Shown here: one piece after another, positions 32,504 through 44,717 of the stretch
Layout: every line of letters begins with the position of its first letter
Position numbering within the stretch: the stretch's first letter is position 1
Origin: Gnetum montanum
Lineage: Eukaryota; Streptophyta; Gnetopsida; Gnetales; Gnetaceae
NCBI GenBank assembly: GCA_015680685.1
Contig: MNCI01007769.1
Location: 308,042-372,041 of the forward strand
Length of the DNA stretch: 64,000 bases
Reading direction: 5' to 3'
The notes under the pieces: model-generated
What the model was told of the DNA's origin: nothing
Database searches by the model: none
What the model saw: only the letters and a program-made list of their open reading frames with translations
Program-made: the position numbers and the translations under genes

Positions 32504-32990
32504 TCTTAATGAAGTATTCTTTTTTTTTTGAGTACCTGCGTGACTTGTGTTAAGGCTATTGCTAAGTCTCTACTATTGGGCGCATTTTTATCCATAGTGA
32601 CCTAGTCCATTGGGCCCAACAGTTTTATTTCATGCATCATTTGTTTCTCATTTTGGCCTGAGATTGTTGATTTAGATGTATCCTATTTTCTGGATGGTTC
32701 ACCTTCATGTCCTGTGTTTGGTAGATTGTTAGGTGGCATCATGGGCACTGTGTTAAGTGGAATGGGTTTAGGTGGCCCTACAGCTAACTGTTGACACTCC
32801 TTCTCCAAGCGTTCTCGTGTAAGCTTATCCTCTAAGCGTTCTCACGTGTGGTGTGGAGGTGCAGTTGGTTTTAGAGCCTCCGGTTACCTTGGAGTTCGTA
32901 CTATGTATGGAGTTGGATGGGTTTGCGATTGGACAGTCAGATGTGGTTGAGCAGAATGTTGGCTGGGCACCCTGATGATGAGAAAAAAGC
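32504..32990 (-). pseudogene. Gag C-terminal remnant of element C
   Basis: Text such as LIIRVPSQHSAQP, a charged stretch with repeated TRERLE/ERLEDKL, and NRDLAIALTQVTQVLKK, matching the equivalent B region at 18.5-18.9 kb (FIIRVPQHDGPSP, ATLT-VKQELKRKN). It ends abruptly at 32,990, where the plus-strand P1 block begins. The N-terminal gag, leader and 5' LTR of C are missing. Confidence 0.65.
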
Positions 32991-33370
32991 CTTGAAACAT
33001 TTCAAACTACTTGTTTACCTTCACAAAAGTATCTTGTTAGCAGTCCACAAAGACCTTAATCTAGCACCTTCAAAATTTCACATTCTGGTGGTCCACAACG
33101 ACCTTAATCTAATACTCCAACCTTTTGGTAGTTCACAAAGACATTAAACTAGTAGTTTTTTTGCATTTTATACTAGCAGTTTGGAATTTTTACATCCAGG
33201 CTATCTACCACGGCCTTAAAATGGAAAATATTAAGCTTTCTATCATACTTTCTACTTATTTCTATTGCTCACATTTCATTTCTACTTTGCAAATTTTCAC
33301 TATGCACAGCTACTACAAATAGGTATCTCTTGACTAGACTTTCATCTCATTTTTACAGGTTGAGCAAGAA

Positions 33371-34060
33371 TGAAAATCCATCATGATTTCTCTTCACCTT
33401 TAGCTTTAATAGGTCCACACGGTGAACTTGCAAGACAACTGAACCAAGAGCTAATAGACTGGGAATCATCCATAGTTAGCACCGTAGCATCCTTAGAAGC
33501 ATCCTAAAATTGGCCTGAGCATCTAGTCCAAGCACTAGGTTTAGAGGTTGGGGATGTAACTAAGGACCCTCTCATCGAAATACCTATGACCACATCTAGG
33601 GGAAAGATAAAAATTTTAAAACTTAGTTCCCTACTAGATTCACAGATGCATAAAGGTGTAGCCAAAATTCTACAAGATAAAATTGAAGTCTTTGCATGGT
33701 CATACCGTGACATTCCAGGTTCATATTCAAGTTTGATACAACACAACATCGTCTTAGACTCATGCATGAAAGAATTTAAGAAAAAGGCTTGCAAGGTTAA
33801 ACTAGAGATNGAGATAAAAATTTTAAAACTTAGTTTCCTCCTAGATTCACAGATGCATAAAGGTGTAGCCAAAATTCTACAAGATAAAATTGAAGTCTTT
33901 GCATGGTCATACAGTGACATTCCAGGTTCATATTCAAGTTTGATACAACACAACATCGTCTTAGACTCACGCATGAAAGAATTTAAGAAAAAGGCTTGCA
34001 AGGTTAAACTAGAGATCGCACTGGTCATACAGGATGAAATCACCAAGCTATATTAGGCTA
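33371..34060 (+). pseudogene. Pol N-terminal linker of P1
   Basis: Begins MKIHHDFSSPLALIGPHGEL, then ELIDWESSIVSTVASLEAS, KILKLSSLLDSQMHKGVAK and KIEVFAWSYRDIPG. It contains a 205-bp near-duplicate (33,605-33,809 versus 33,811-34,015) across a single N. Matches P2 and the C linker. Confidence 0.75.
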
Positions 34061-34083
34061 GTTTCATCTAGGTAGTTCATTAC

Positions 34084-35230
34084 TCGCAATGGATGTCTAA
34101 AATCATTGTAGTTTCTATGAAAACAGGAGGAATACGAATCTATATAGACTTTTGGGATTTGAACAAGGCAATGATCAAAGAAAATTTCCGAGTTCTGAGT
34201 ATCAATCAACTCATTGACACTACGGCTGGTCATGCTTTATTATCCTTTATGGATGGTTTCTCTGGCTACAACCAAATTTTCATCAACCTAGAGCATCAGT
34301 TAACAACAGCCTTCATGACCCCATGGGCTACCTTTTGTTACACTATGATGCCTTTAGGGCTCAAGAATGCTAGAGTAACCTACCAGCAAGTCATGACTTA
34401 CATCTTTATCGACTACATCTTAGAAACACTCAATGATTATGTGGATGATATAGTGGTGAAATCTAAAGAAGCCACTAATCATCCCAATGATCTAGGTGTA
34501 GTCCTCAAGCATTGCAAGATGCACAATTTACACCTTAATCTAAAAAAGTGTGTCTTTAGGGTGAGAACCAGATGCATGTTAGGGTTTGTAGTATCGGAGG
34601 CTAGAATATGAGTGGATGTTAACAAAGTCAAGGCCATCGTTACCCTGGCACCACCTACAAATCTTAAGGAATTGTGCAGGTTACAAGCTAGAGTATAGTT
34701 CATCAGAAGGTTTATAGCAAAGTTGACTGACAAGTTACACCCCATGCAACATCTACTAAAGAAAGGGATTAACTTTGAATGGAAAACACAATGCCAACAA
34801 GCTTTTGATGATCTAAAGAAACATCTTTTCCACCTCCCAACTTTTTACCCACCATAGAGGGATAAGCCTTTCTTCATCAACCTTGGCACCTCAAACATAT
34901 CTATCGTGGCATTGTTATGTCAAAAATAGAATGATGGTTTTGAGATACCAGTGTACTACCTAAGTCATGCACTAATAGCATATGAGGTGAAATACAATGA
35001 GGTGAAGAGAAACTTCCTTGCCTTAGTGTTTGCATTGAAGAAGTGAAGACACTACCTATTTCATAGCAAGATTAACATTATTTGCAAAAGTAATATACTC
35101 TGGGCTATCACAAAAAACCTATATGAAAGTGGTAGGATAGCAGAGTGGAAAGCAATAACAACAAAATTCGATTTGCATTATGTGATCCAATCATCGATGA
35201 AAGGTTACGCTATAGTAACATAACTTACGA
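34084..35230 (+). pseudogene. Reverse transcriptase and RNase H of P1
   Basis: A 172-codon open stretch (34,093-34,611) holds GGIRIYIDFWDLNKAM, SFMDGFSGYNQIF, LGLKNARVTYQQ and the intact catalytic LNDYVDDIVVKSK. After a stop come the thumb (LGFVVSEARI), then INFEWKTQCQQAFDDLKK, IPVYYLSHALIAYEVKY and LALVFALKK of RNase H, with stops at Glu/Gln/Trp codons. Catalytic residues of the polymerase survive, but the frame has at least five stops. P2 shares most of them. Confidence 0.85.
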
Positions 35231-35309
35231 CTTCACCCATGAACGACCAGGTGATCATAGATCTTGAATTCCAAGATGAGCATGTTAGCACTATCAATGT
35301 CATCCCATC

Positions 35310-35640
35310 ACATCTTGAAGCTAATTTACATTTCGACGGCACCTCAACCACACTAGGGGATAGTGCAACTACTGTCATTACATTCCCCTTTGGGGAAATG
35401 TAACTTTTTGCTTATCATTTTGTGTTTCCTTGTACAGAAAATGTGGTAGAGTACGAAGGGTTGCTCAGGGGCCTCTTAGTAGCCAAAGAATTAAGCATAC
35501 AATACTTGGTGATTCGCGGATATCCACAACTTGTTGTGAATAAAATCACCAAGGTGTACACCTAAAAGGCTATACACCTATAGCCCTATTGAGACTTACC
35601 GAAAAGCCTACTCAAATAGTTTGCAAAAAAGGACGTACAA
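35310..35640 (+). pseudogene. Second RNase H domain of P1
   Basis: NLHFDGTSTTLGDSATTVI, NVVEYEGLLRGLLVAK, VIRGYPQLVVNKI. The third acidic residue is Tyr here (GGATATCC) but Asp in P2 (RGDSQLVV). Tat-lineage domain as in C. Confidence 0.7.
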
Positions 35641-35643
35641 CAT

Positions 35644-37047
35644 GTGTCGTGCAATGAAAAAATCATAGCAGATTCCCTGGTCACCCTAGCATTAAACATG
35701 TCATCACATCTATTCCCAAATTTTCCAGCTTTGATTACTAAGTGTACAGAGCCTATCACTCAGGCAGTACACGTAGCGTCTGTTAGTGCTATGGACACCC
35801 AGGAGTGGTACGCCAACATTAAAACCTACCTGCAACATAGCGAATCCCCAAGAGGATTGACATCTACCCAGAGAGATACAATCCATAAGCATGCTAAAAA
35901 ATATGTGATTATGGGAGACAATGCCCTCTGTAAATGCTCCTATGATGAGATATTGCTAGCATGCGTAAATGAGAAGCAAGCGTAGAAGGTGATTAATGAA
36001 GTACATAAGGGACTATGTTGTGGACACATAGCACCTAGAGCCATGGTTGCAAAAATCATATGCTTAGGGTACTATTGGCCTCACATGGAGCATGATTGTC
36101 TAGTCAAAGTCAAGACTTGCGATACGTGCCAAAGATATGCAAATATCATACACGTTTCACCTACAGAATTACATCCAACATAGATCATGTGGCCTTTCTA
36201 TCTATGGGGACTAGACATCATAGGACCTATCATGCCTAAGTCTTCTATAGGCCATAGCTTCATCATCATTGCCACTGAGTATTTTACTAAGTGTGTAGAG
36301 GCTATCCCCCTGAGGAAAACTACATATCAGTAGATTTTTCACTTCATCTTGGACAACAGTGTGACAAGGTTTGGGCTCCCCATGACTATTGTGATAAACA
36401 ATGGACCACAGCTTAGTAATGTGGAAACTTGAACCTTTTGTAGCAATCTTGGCATCAGAAAATTGTTCTCCTTGGCATATTACCTGCAAGTGAATGGACA
36501 AGCAGAGGCTACAAACAAGTCCATCATCAACTTGTTGAAGAAAATTCATAACAATAGAAAGAGGTGATGGCATGAAGAAATTCTCTATGTACTGTGGGCT
36601 TACAAGATGACATGCAGGACTGCAATAGGTAAGACATCTTATAGTCTTGTTTATCGAGCTTAAGTAGTGTTACCTCTTGAGTTGCAGGTGCCATCACTCT
36701 GGATGATCCTATTGAATGTTGTGAGCGAAGCTTAGAACAACGAGTCAAGGATCATCGACCTCGACTCAATAGAGGAGAAGCATGCACAGACACTAGGTCG
36801 CATAGAGCATTATGAGAACAAGCAGTGGTAGAAACGTCATGCAAATTTACATTAATGGCCAGTACAAAAGGGATACCTCATTCTCAAGGATATCCATGAG
36901 CATATGAACAAATTCTCAGTAAACCTGAAAGGTCCATACATTGTCACAAAAGCCTTTGGGAATGGGGCCTTCAAGCTGGCAGACATGGACAACAACAAGT
37001 TTGCAAATCTGGTGAATCACTCATATCTCAAGTCGTACTACATATGA
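35644..37047 (+). pseudogene. Integrase of P1
   Basis: Zinc domain intact: HKGLCCGHIAP, then KTCDTCQRY. Core: LWGLDIIGP (Asp), VINNGPQ (second Asp changed to Asn) and NGQAEATNK (Glu). C-terminal GPY module: FSVNLKGPYIVTKAFGNG, ending SYLKSYYI before TGA near 37,047. Stops at several Trp and Gln codons. The Asp-to-Asn change is also in P2, so the ancestor of both was already integration-defective. Confidence 0.85.
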
Positions 37048-37059
37048 TGCATGAAGCAG

Positions 37060-37600
37060 ATAAGTAGACATCTGCTATGATGTAAAACTGGAAAATCTTC
37101 ACCAACATCTACTATGACGTAAAATTGGCAAAGGTGAGCACATGTCTACTATGACGTAAAACTGGCAAAGATAGTCTTCCATGACTATAAACTAGCACAG
37201 ATAGTCTGCTATGACTATAAACTGGCATAGATCATCTGCTATGATGTAAAACTATCATAGACCATTCACTATGATGTAAAACTGGCAAAGGCAGTCTGCT
37301 ATGACTATAAATTGGCATAGACTATCCGCCAAGACATAAAACTAGCAAAGAACATCTACTACGATGTTAAATTAGCATAGATGGTCTGCTACAACTTTAA
37401 ACTGGCCTATCCACCATCTACTATGACATTAAACTAGTAGAACCACCATCCACTACGATGTTAAACTGGCTAATCCACCATCTGTTATGACGTTAAACTA
37501 GCACTGTGGTATACGAACTTAAACTAGCATACCATGGTTTGCTAAGATCTTAAACTAGCACATCAAATGGTCTACTAGAACCTTAAACTAGGTTTTCGGC
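37060..37600. repeat. Tandem repeats after integrase in P1
   Basis: About 15 units of 29-38 bp around CTATGACGTAAAACTGGCAAAG / CTATGACTATAAACTGGCATAG. Same family as 46.14-46.72 kb and, on the minus strand, 21.99-22.34 kb in C. Confidence 0.85.
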
Positions 37601-37929
37601 ACATCCCCAACATGCATCCACAATCATCAAACAAGTGAGCATGCACATTGCCAACATGGGGTGGGATGTTGCAGTTCCCAAACATAGTTCACGATGCTAA
37701 GAAAGCATCCTTGGGAAAATATGCAATGCCACTACCCTTGGCATCTTGCTAATCCTCTGGATATGTCTTATGACATCTTGCCAACTCTCCAGAGATACCA
37801 CCACCATGGCTCATTGCCCTAGTAGTAGCTTCCCTGGTCAGCACCGACCTTTGGAGTTCCAGTAGTATTATGGACCAATAACAATGTTACACACGCAATC
37901 CACTCTCTCATATCTTTTACAAGCTTTTC

Positions 37930-38157
37930 TTGATGACTGTAATACCCTCTGATATGCCCAACTACAAAGTCCATGATTTTCTTAACGCAACTCGCTACAT
38001 GGGACTCATGTATAGGCAACTCATCCTAGGAAAGAAATGCCTATCGTGCGATAAGGTTTTTTGCAAATGTAAATGGAAAAATAGCAAAAGAAAAAGTGTA
38101 AAAGAGAAAAATCTCACAAAAAGAAAAAAAAACATGTCTAAAACAAATGGTACATAG
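37930..38157 (+). CDS. Small Cys/Lys-rich reading frame in the P1 3' region
   Basis: 75 codons. The core reads CLSCDKVFCKCKW (C-x2-C-x4-C-x-C), followed by a Lys-rich basic tail. The P2 copy (inside 46,926-47,291) keeps the core with few changes and a longer N-terminus. C shows no counterpart in its 3' region. It could encode a small zinc-binding or basic protein, or be a chance frame carried along in the duplication. Low confidence that it is a gene. Confidence 0.25.
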   Translation: MMTVIPSDMPNYKVHDFLNATRYMGLMYRQLILGKKCLSCDKVFCKCKWKNSKRKSVKEKNLTKRKKNMSKTNGT

Positions 38158-38298
38158 GCTATTTCATAGTAACCCTATCTAACCATTTTGAAAAGAGGTT
38201 AAAGGTCAGCAAAAGTAAAGATGACCATGCAAACAACTCCCTCACAAGCATTCTGACAAGGGATTTTGCTAAGTTTCATCTTTACCATTTTCCTGAAC

Positions 38299-41200
38299 TC
38301 ATTCTTGGATCAAAGGTCTTCCACCTCGGTGCTCAATTCAGCCTTCTCATTCTTAGTCCTCTAGACCCATTTCTAGAGGTCTTCATTGATGTCCCTACAC
38401 TCCCAAAAGGAGCATTCCAAGTGCAAAGCACATTTGCTAGCCTCATCATATATGTTATGAGGTGCCTCGGCCACTTCGGGTGGGAATGTAGGCATGACAT
38501 CAACTTTCAATGCCTGTTTTGGGTCCCACTTGAGTCAAGAGGCTATAACCACATAAAGAGCGCATTAGTTACACTAGCATAGCAAAGTTAGAAACTCAAG
38601 AAGTCTAGCATAACAACCTCAAATAGCCTAGAATAGATGTTTTACTTACCCACTTCAGGATCAACCTGTCTAAGATAGTTGATCATGTCGTCGATGACCC
38701 CTAGCATGAACGTAAGCTTGTTAGGGGTCTCAGCTCATGGTTCTAGGTGAATTAGGGGAGGTCTTGCAGCATTGATAGTTGTGTCTGTCATACAAGCAAA
38801 TGCATCAGTAATGACTGAGATGGACTACAATAAGGTTGTGAGTAAGACAAACGACAGTGTAAGGGCTCCCAGCTAGTAAACCCTCAGGGGTGATAACTGG
38901 GGGATCTCCCATCGACATATTGTTGAATATATTGTCAAATTCACTAGCATATAATTGTAGTTCCCCTTCTCTCTAGCTCAAAAATATGGTAGCAACCTTA
39001 GCATTTGTCTCCTCCCCCGATGCTGAACTACATTCACCAAAGGGATCTGCAATAGAAGTCCCTTCCCAGTTGATGCGGGCTTCCTCTTTATTTGCTGGGG
39101 CCTTTCCTTTTAAGGCACCAGCATCCTTCTCTTCCATAGGAGGCTCCTCTTCATCTCCAAAAATGTCCTCCTCTTTAGTAGGAGGGTTTTCCTCATTTAT
39201 AGGAGCCTCTTCCTTAATGGCAGGAGCTCATTCCCTCTTGACCAGGTCCCTTTCCTCTATGACTAGGCCCCACGCATTTTTATGTTCTACCTCCATCTTA
39301 GGGGCTGACACCTCTTCATCACCTTCTTCTTCTTCTTCCTCTAGCAGCAAAAACATATTCACATTATAGCATAAACCATGTTAGGTTAAAATAGGTGCTA
39401 CGTTATGCTACACTACCTAGCGTAGCACAGAGTAGCAAGCATTTAATCAAAAGGTGAAGAAAAAAACATACAGAAGAGCATTTACTGATGGGAGGTTGTA
39501 TCTTGCATAGCTTAAACTGTAGTGATGGCCCTCCTTCCTCACCTGTATGGGGCAGCTCCTTGGCTGGATGAGACCTCTTTTGCCACAACATAGTGGCCAC
39601 CATCTCGACGATGAGACGTTTCCCCTACGATACGCTACCTATAGTAGTAGGGGGGGCCTCTCCCACACTATCCTGGCCACAGAAGTTGTGGGCTACCTGA
39701 TCCTTAGTTATCATGGAAAATGACTCTTGAATAGCTTTTGGGGAATCTTGGTCTTGGGTGGTCTAGAGGATTTGGCAAATCCACGGTTTGGAAATTCTGG
39801 TTACGATCTCACATAACCCAGAGTCCATTCCCACGGACTACCAAGAACTCCATGAAACACTGTAAGAAGGCTATGTAAAAGGTGTTGTGCATGTTGAAAT
39901 GAGACTCATGCTTCTTATGAAGCATGATAATTTTAGCTTGCAAGACTTTGCAGAGGTGCCTAGCCCAGTTGTAGCGAGCTCCCTCTTCCATGACCTCCCA
40001 CATCACCCAAGCTTACTCAATCCCAATAATCTTCCCTTGGGAACATAGCTTGGGAAATGCATGGGCACAGAAGATGGGGTAAGCATCTTTGGTAGCTTTA
40101 GGCTTAACCTTATCCATGAGGATCACCTTTTGCCAATTTGATGGTTCACCTCTTTCTTGGTCTTTGATCCTATAGGGAGACCATCAGCAGGGAAACCGAA
40201 AAGGTCCATGAATAGCTTGTCATTGATTTCAAGGATCACTTACACATCATGTACATGTGTGCAGAAGTGATCTGCCTTCTTGAAAAAGGAGTCAGTTAGG
40301 GAGAGCATCTCAGTGGAAGGGATGCCCAAAGGTGATCACCATCACCTCTTGGGACTTCTTCGCTACTATAGAAGTTTGCACGAAAATATAAAAAAGTAAA
40401 AAACAAGTTAGACAAGGCATAAGCAGCAAAAAAAAAAAATAGGAACAACATTTGAATATGTAGTAATTTACTGTTTAGCTTACCAGGACTAAATGGTGAT
40501 GGGAATGGTGGAAGAGCAACCAAGAAATTTTCAACGGTGATCGGTTTAAACGGTACCCATCCCCCATCCAACCAACCAGACTCCTTACATCTATCGTAGA
40601 GCTTGGAATACCAGGTTGGGTAAGTTTTGTACTCACCCCCGCATTGGCCTATCATACCTGCATGCATATTCTTAGCACAAGAAAACTCCCGCAGTGCCAT
40701 TTATGCTAAGGCCAACACATATGTATTGCCATGAATTCCATTCTCATTGATGAAAAACCTGGTAATAAAAACACATTGTTAACATTTGCCTAACATAGAA
40801 AACATTGCACAATGTAGTGGAACATGTTTACAAAACTCACCCACCAACACAGTAAATGGTTCTTGGTGGTCTATGAAAGCACGGTCCCATGTGACACATA
40901 ATAAACAAAGTGTAGCAATTATACTCAGGCATCTCCTAGATCTAAGCCAAATGTCTCAAATTCCTTGGATACTAATTGGATCCTTCTCCTTGCCCACTGC
41001 TAATTGCTCCATTTGTCAAAAATCTCAGAATAACCCGATTTTCTCTAGGAAACAAGGTTTTTGTTATGACGGACACTACCTCCTCTGCCAAGTGTGATCA
41101 AACAATCACACTGTAGCATTGGAGGAGAAATTGCAAAAATTCCTGCACTCCTTCTTGGAACCATACTGCCTGCTACCCCACATATGCATGGGGTGGAGGG

Positions 41201-41996
41201 ACATTGGCCACTACTTCGCTTACGTAGCATAAGACCCCTATGATTTCTAGGATAATCAAGATTGGCCTTAGCGCCACCCTACATAACACAATATAAAATG
41301 TTAACGGAATGTTCGAGTGGAGTTCAAATATACCGTCATAGAGTTATCATTTAGCAGATAGCATAGCACAATTATCTTCATGCATATAGCATAGCAAAAA
41401 ATATGAAGGCAATCGCATAGCAGAATTATCTTAGCGTAGCAACAACAAAACTAAAGATAAATCTTGAAACAAAGAAGAATTTAATACATTGTATCCATTC
41501 AAAAAATCTACCTAACAAAGCGATTAGCATCACACCATGATAGAATACATGTTATGCTATGACATCATGCACATGGCCAAACCCTCCTGAGGGTCATATG
41601 CTACATTATTTGCATGCCAAGTGGCTCAAATCGTCCAAGCCTCTACGGCAACGACAACAACAATGATGGTAGTCTAGGCAACATTACATCCAACCTTAGC
41701 GTAGTGTTCGTACATCCATCATGGCCGAAAAAGCAACAGTGACGATGTAAGGGCCAAAATAATGACAACATGATTACAGGAAATAGAGATTGCAAAAAAA
41801 ACATTGCAGAAACAAAAACAAGGAAAGTAGAAACAATAATAGAGGTATAAGAAAATAGAGGAAGCATAGCAGCCTAATGGGCCAACGGTGTCTCCTCTCG
41901 CACCATGACATGTGCCTACGACACATGTCCTAGGCGTTGTTTCACTTCATCGACCTTGGTGAGTTCTAAGTATTTGCGTTCTTTCCTAGGATCCAT
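38299..41996 (-). pseudogene. Antisense multi-exon gene, copy B (FCP1/NIF-like)
   Basis: Exon 1 41,996-41,874 (MDPRKERKYLELTKV...), exon 2 41,278-40,841, exon 3 40,758-40,494, exon 4 from 40,365; later exons to 38,299. Exon 2: RPILIILEIIGVL (motif I Asp replaced by Glu), VWFQEGVQEFLQFLLQCYSV then a TGA at the Trp of VIWSH, and TLFIMCHMGPCFHRPPR where motif IV should be. Exon 3: YDRCKESGWLDGGW. Exon 4: FMDLFGFPADGLPIGS and RYNWARHLCKVLQAKIIML. An acidic region near 39,000-39,370 and coiled-coil text (RTKNEKAELSTEVEDL) near 38,330-38,380 follow. Donor GTGAGT of exon 2 and GTAAGC of exon 3 are canonical; the exon 1 donor is GC. The C-terminus is cut by P1 at 38,298. Confidence 0.7.
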
Positions 41997-42130
41997 CGTC
42001 TCACTTCTTGACTCTTTCTTTGTTGCTACGTCGAATCGCCTTGATTCCTATTGGCAGAATCACTCTACAATCTGAATGTGGGCTCTACCCTATTATGAAA
42101 AAAATGACAAGATTACCAGGGGTTAACCCC

Positions 42131-42138
42131 TATTTATA
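42131..42138 (-). promoter_or_regulatory. TATA box of antisense copy B
   Basis: The minus strand reads GGCTATAAATAGGGG, about 135 bp before the exon 1 ATG. It is flanked by AGCGTAGCATG motifs (42,200-42,235) like those in the B LTR. Confidence 0.6.
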
Positions 42139-42650
42139 GCCACAATGGTGAAAAGGAAACTTGTCATTCTCTCTCCCTGATTAATGTGGGGTGTTTCGTA
42201 CAGCGTAGCATGCCCGCCACAGTGTAGCAGCACTGTTTGCATTAAGGTAGGTGTGCTCGAGAAAAAAGCCTTGAAACACTTCAAACTAGTTGTTTACCTT
42301 CACAAAAGTATCTCGTTGGCAGTCCACAAAGACCTTAATCTAGCACCTTCAAAATTTCACATTCTGGTGGTCCACAACGACCTTAATATAATAATCCAAC
42401 CTTTTGGTAGTTCATAAAGACATTAAACTAGTAGTTTTTTTTTGCATTTTATACTAGAAATTTGGCATTTTTACATCCAGGCTATCTACCACGACCTTAA
42501 AATGGAAAATATTAAGCTTTCTATCATACTTTCTACTTATTTCTATTGCTCACATTTCATTTCTACTTTGCAAATTTTCACTATGCACAGCTACTACAAA
42601 TAGGTATCTCTTGACTAGACTTTCATCTCATTTTTACAGGTTGAGCAAGA

Positions 42651-43135
42651 ATGAAAATCCATCATGATCTCTCTTCACGTTTAGCTTTAATAGGTCCACA
42701 CGGTGAACTTGCAAGACAGCTGAACCCAGAGCTAATAGACTGGGAATCATCCATAGTTAGCACCGTAGCATCCTTAGAAGCATCCTCAAATTGGCCTGAG
42801 CATTTGGTCCAAGCACTAGGTTTAGAGGTTGGGGATGTAACTAAGGACCCTCTCATCGAAATGCCTATGACCACATCTAGGGGAGAGATAAAAATTTTAA
42901 AACTTAGTTCCCTCCTAGATTCACATATGCACAAAGGTGTAGCCAAAATTCTACAAGATAAAATTGAAGTCTTTGCATGGTCATACAGTGACATTCCAGG
43001 TTCATATTCAAGTTTGATACAGCACAACATCGTCTTAGACTCACGCATGAAGGAATTTAAGCAAAAGGCTCGCAAGGTTAAACTAGAGATCGCACTGGCC
43101 ATACGGGATGAAATCACCAAGCTATATTAGGCTGG
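42651..43135 (+). pseudogene. Pol N-terminal linker of P2
   Basis: 159 open codons: MKIHHDLSSRLALIGPHGEL, KILKLSSLLDSHMHKGVAK, KIEVFAWSYSDIPG. No internal duplication, unlike P1. Ends at the TAG shared with P1. Confidence 0.75.
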
Positions 43136-43157
43136 TTTCATCTAGGTAGTTCATTAC

Positions 43158-44300
43158 TCGCAATGGGTGTCTAAAATCATTACAGTTTCTAAGAAAACGG
43201 GAGGAATACGAATCTGTATAGACTTTTGGGATTTGAACAAGGCAATGATCAAAGAAAATTTCCCAGTTCTGAGTATCAATCAACTCATTGACACTACAGC
43301 TGGTCATGCTCTATTATACTTTATGGATGGTTTCTCTGGCTACAACCAAATTTGCATCAACCTAGAGCATCAGTTAACAACAGCCTTCATGACCTCATGG
43401 GCTACCTTTTGTTACACTATGATGCCTTTAGGGCTCAAGAATGCTAGAGCAACCTACCAGCAAGTCATGACTTACATCTTTAGCGACTACATCTTAGAAA
43501 CGCTCAATGATTATGTGGATGACATAGTGGTAAAATCTAAAGAAGCCACTGATCATCCCAATGATCTAGGTGTAGTCCTCAAGCATTTCAAGATGCACAA
43601 TTTACACCTTAATTTAAAAAAGTGTGTCTTTAGGGTGAGAACCATACGCATGTTAGGGTTTGTAGTATCGGAGGCTAGAATATGAGTGGACCTTAACAAA
43701 GTCAAGGCCATCATTACCCTGGCACCACCTACAAATCTTAAGGAATTGTGGAGGTTACAAGCTAGAGTATAGTTCATCAGAAGGTTTATAGCAAAGTTGA
43801 CTGACAAGTTACACCCCATGCAACATCTACTAAAGAAAGGGATTAACTTTGAATGGAAAACACAATGCCAACAAGCTTTTGATGATCTAAAGAAAGAGCT
43901 TTTCCACCTTCCAACTTTTTACCCACCATAGAGGGATAAGCCTTTCTTCATCAACCTTGGCACCTTAGACATATCTATCGTGGCATTGTTATGTCAAAAA
44001 TAGAATAATGGTTTTGAGATACCAGTGTACTACCTAAGTCATGCACTAATAGCGTATGAGGTGAAATACAATGAGATGAGGAGAAACTGCCTTGCCATAG
44101 TGTTTGCATTGAAGAAGTGGAGACACTACCTATTTCATAGCAAGATTAACATTATTTGCAAAAGTAATATACTCTGGGCTATCACAAAAAACCTATATGA
44201 AAGTGGTAGGATAGCCCAGTGGAAAGCAATAACAACAAAATTTTATTTGCATTATGTGAGCCAATCATCAATGAAAGGTTACGCTATAGCAACATAACTT
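43158..44300 (+). pseudogene. Reverse transcriptase and RNase H of P2
   Basis: GGIRICIDFWDLNKAM, FMDGFSGYNQIC, LGLKNARATYQQ, and catalytic LNDYVDDIVVKSK intact in a 172-codon stretch. Then stop, thumb, and RNase H with VYYLSHALIAYEVKYNEMRR and LAIVFALKKWRHYLFHSK; P2 keeps the Trp that is a stop in P1. Two independent sets of later mutations on a shared dead background. Confidence 0.85.
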
Positions 44301-44389
44301 ACAACTTCACCCATGAACGACCAAGTGATCATAGATCTTGAATTCCAAGATGAGCATGTTAGCACTATCAATGTCATCCCATCACATCT

Positions 44390-44715
44390 TGAAGCTAATT
44401 TCCATTTCGATGGCACCTCAACCACACGAGGGGATAGTGCAACTACTATCATTACATTCCCCTCTTGGGAAATGTAACTTTTTTCTTATCATTTTGTGTT
44501 TCCTTATACAAACAATGTGGTAGAGTACGAAGGGTTGCTCAGGGGCCTCTTAGTAGCCCAAGCATTAAGCATACAATACTTGGTGATTCGCGGAGATTCA
44601 CAACTAGTTGTGAATAAAATCACCAAGGTCTACACCTGAAAGGCTATACACCTATAGCCCTATTGAGACTTAGCTAAAAGCCTACTGAAATAGTTTGCAA
44701 CAAAGGGCATACAAC
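44390..44715 (+). pseudogene. Second RNase H domain of P2
   Basis: NFHFDGTSTTRGDSATTII, NVVEYEGLLRGLLVAQ, VIRGDSQLVVNKI: all three visible acidic residues are kept, in contrast with P1. A stop lies after LGKCN/EM before VEYEG. Confidence 0.7.
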
Positions 44716-44717
44716 AT

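Larger units (their letters stand above)
32991..38298 (+). repeat. P1: first copy of a 5.2-kb direct duplication (pol block)
   Basis: Matches 42,260-47,432 nearly base for base, from AGAAAAAAGCCTTGAAACA to ATTTTCCTGAAC. Both copies share many inactivating stops, for example the TAG after ATCACCAAGCTATAT and the TAG in CCACCATAGAGGG, so one is a copy of an already dead sequence. P1 has an extra 205 bp next to an N at 33,810. Left neighbour: C gag on the other strand. Right neighbour: the middle of the coiled-coil exon of antisense copy B. Real rearrangement and misassembly are both possible. Confidence 0.85.

Noticed and set aside
38986-39369. Ser-rich plus-strand reading frame of 127 codons
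   Set aside because: It is the complement of the Glu/Lys-rich linker of antisense copy B, which has homology on the minus strand.
41643-41867. Hydrophobic minus-strand frame next to exon 1 of antisense copy B
   Set aside because: It lies in the proposed intron 1, has no counterpart in copies C or A, and is T/C-rich low complexity.
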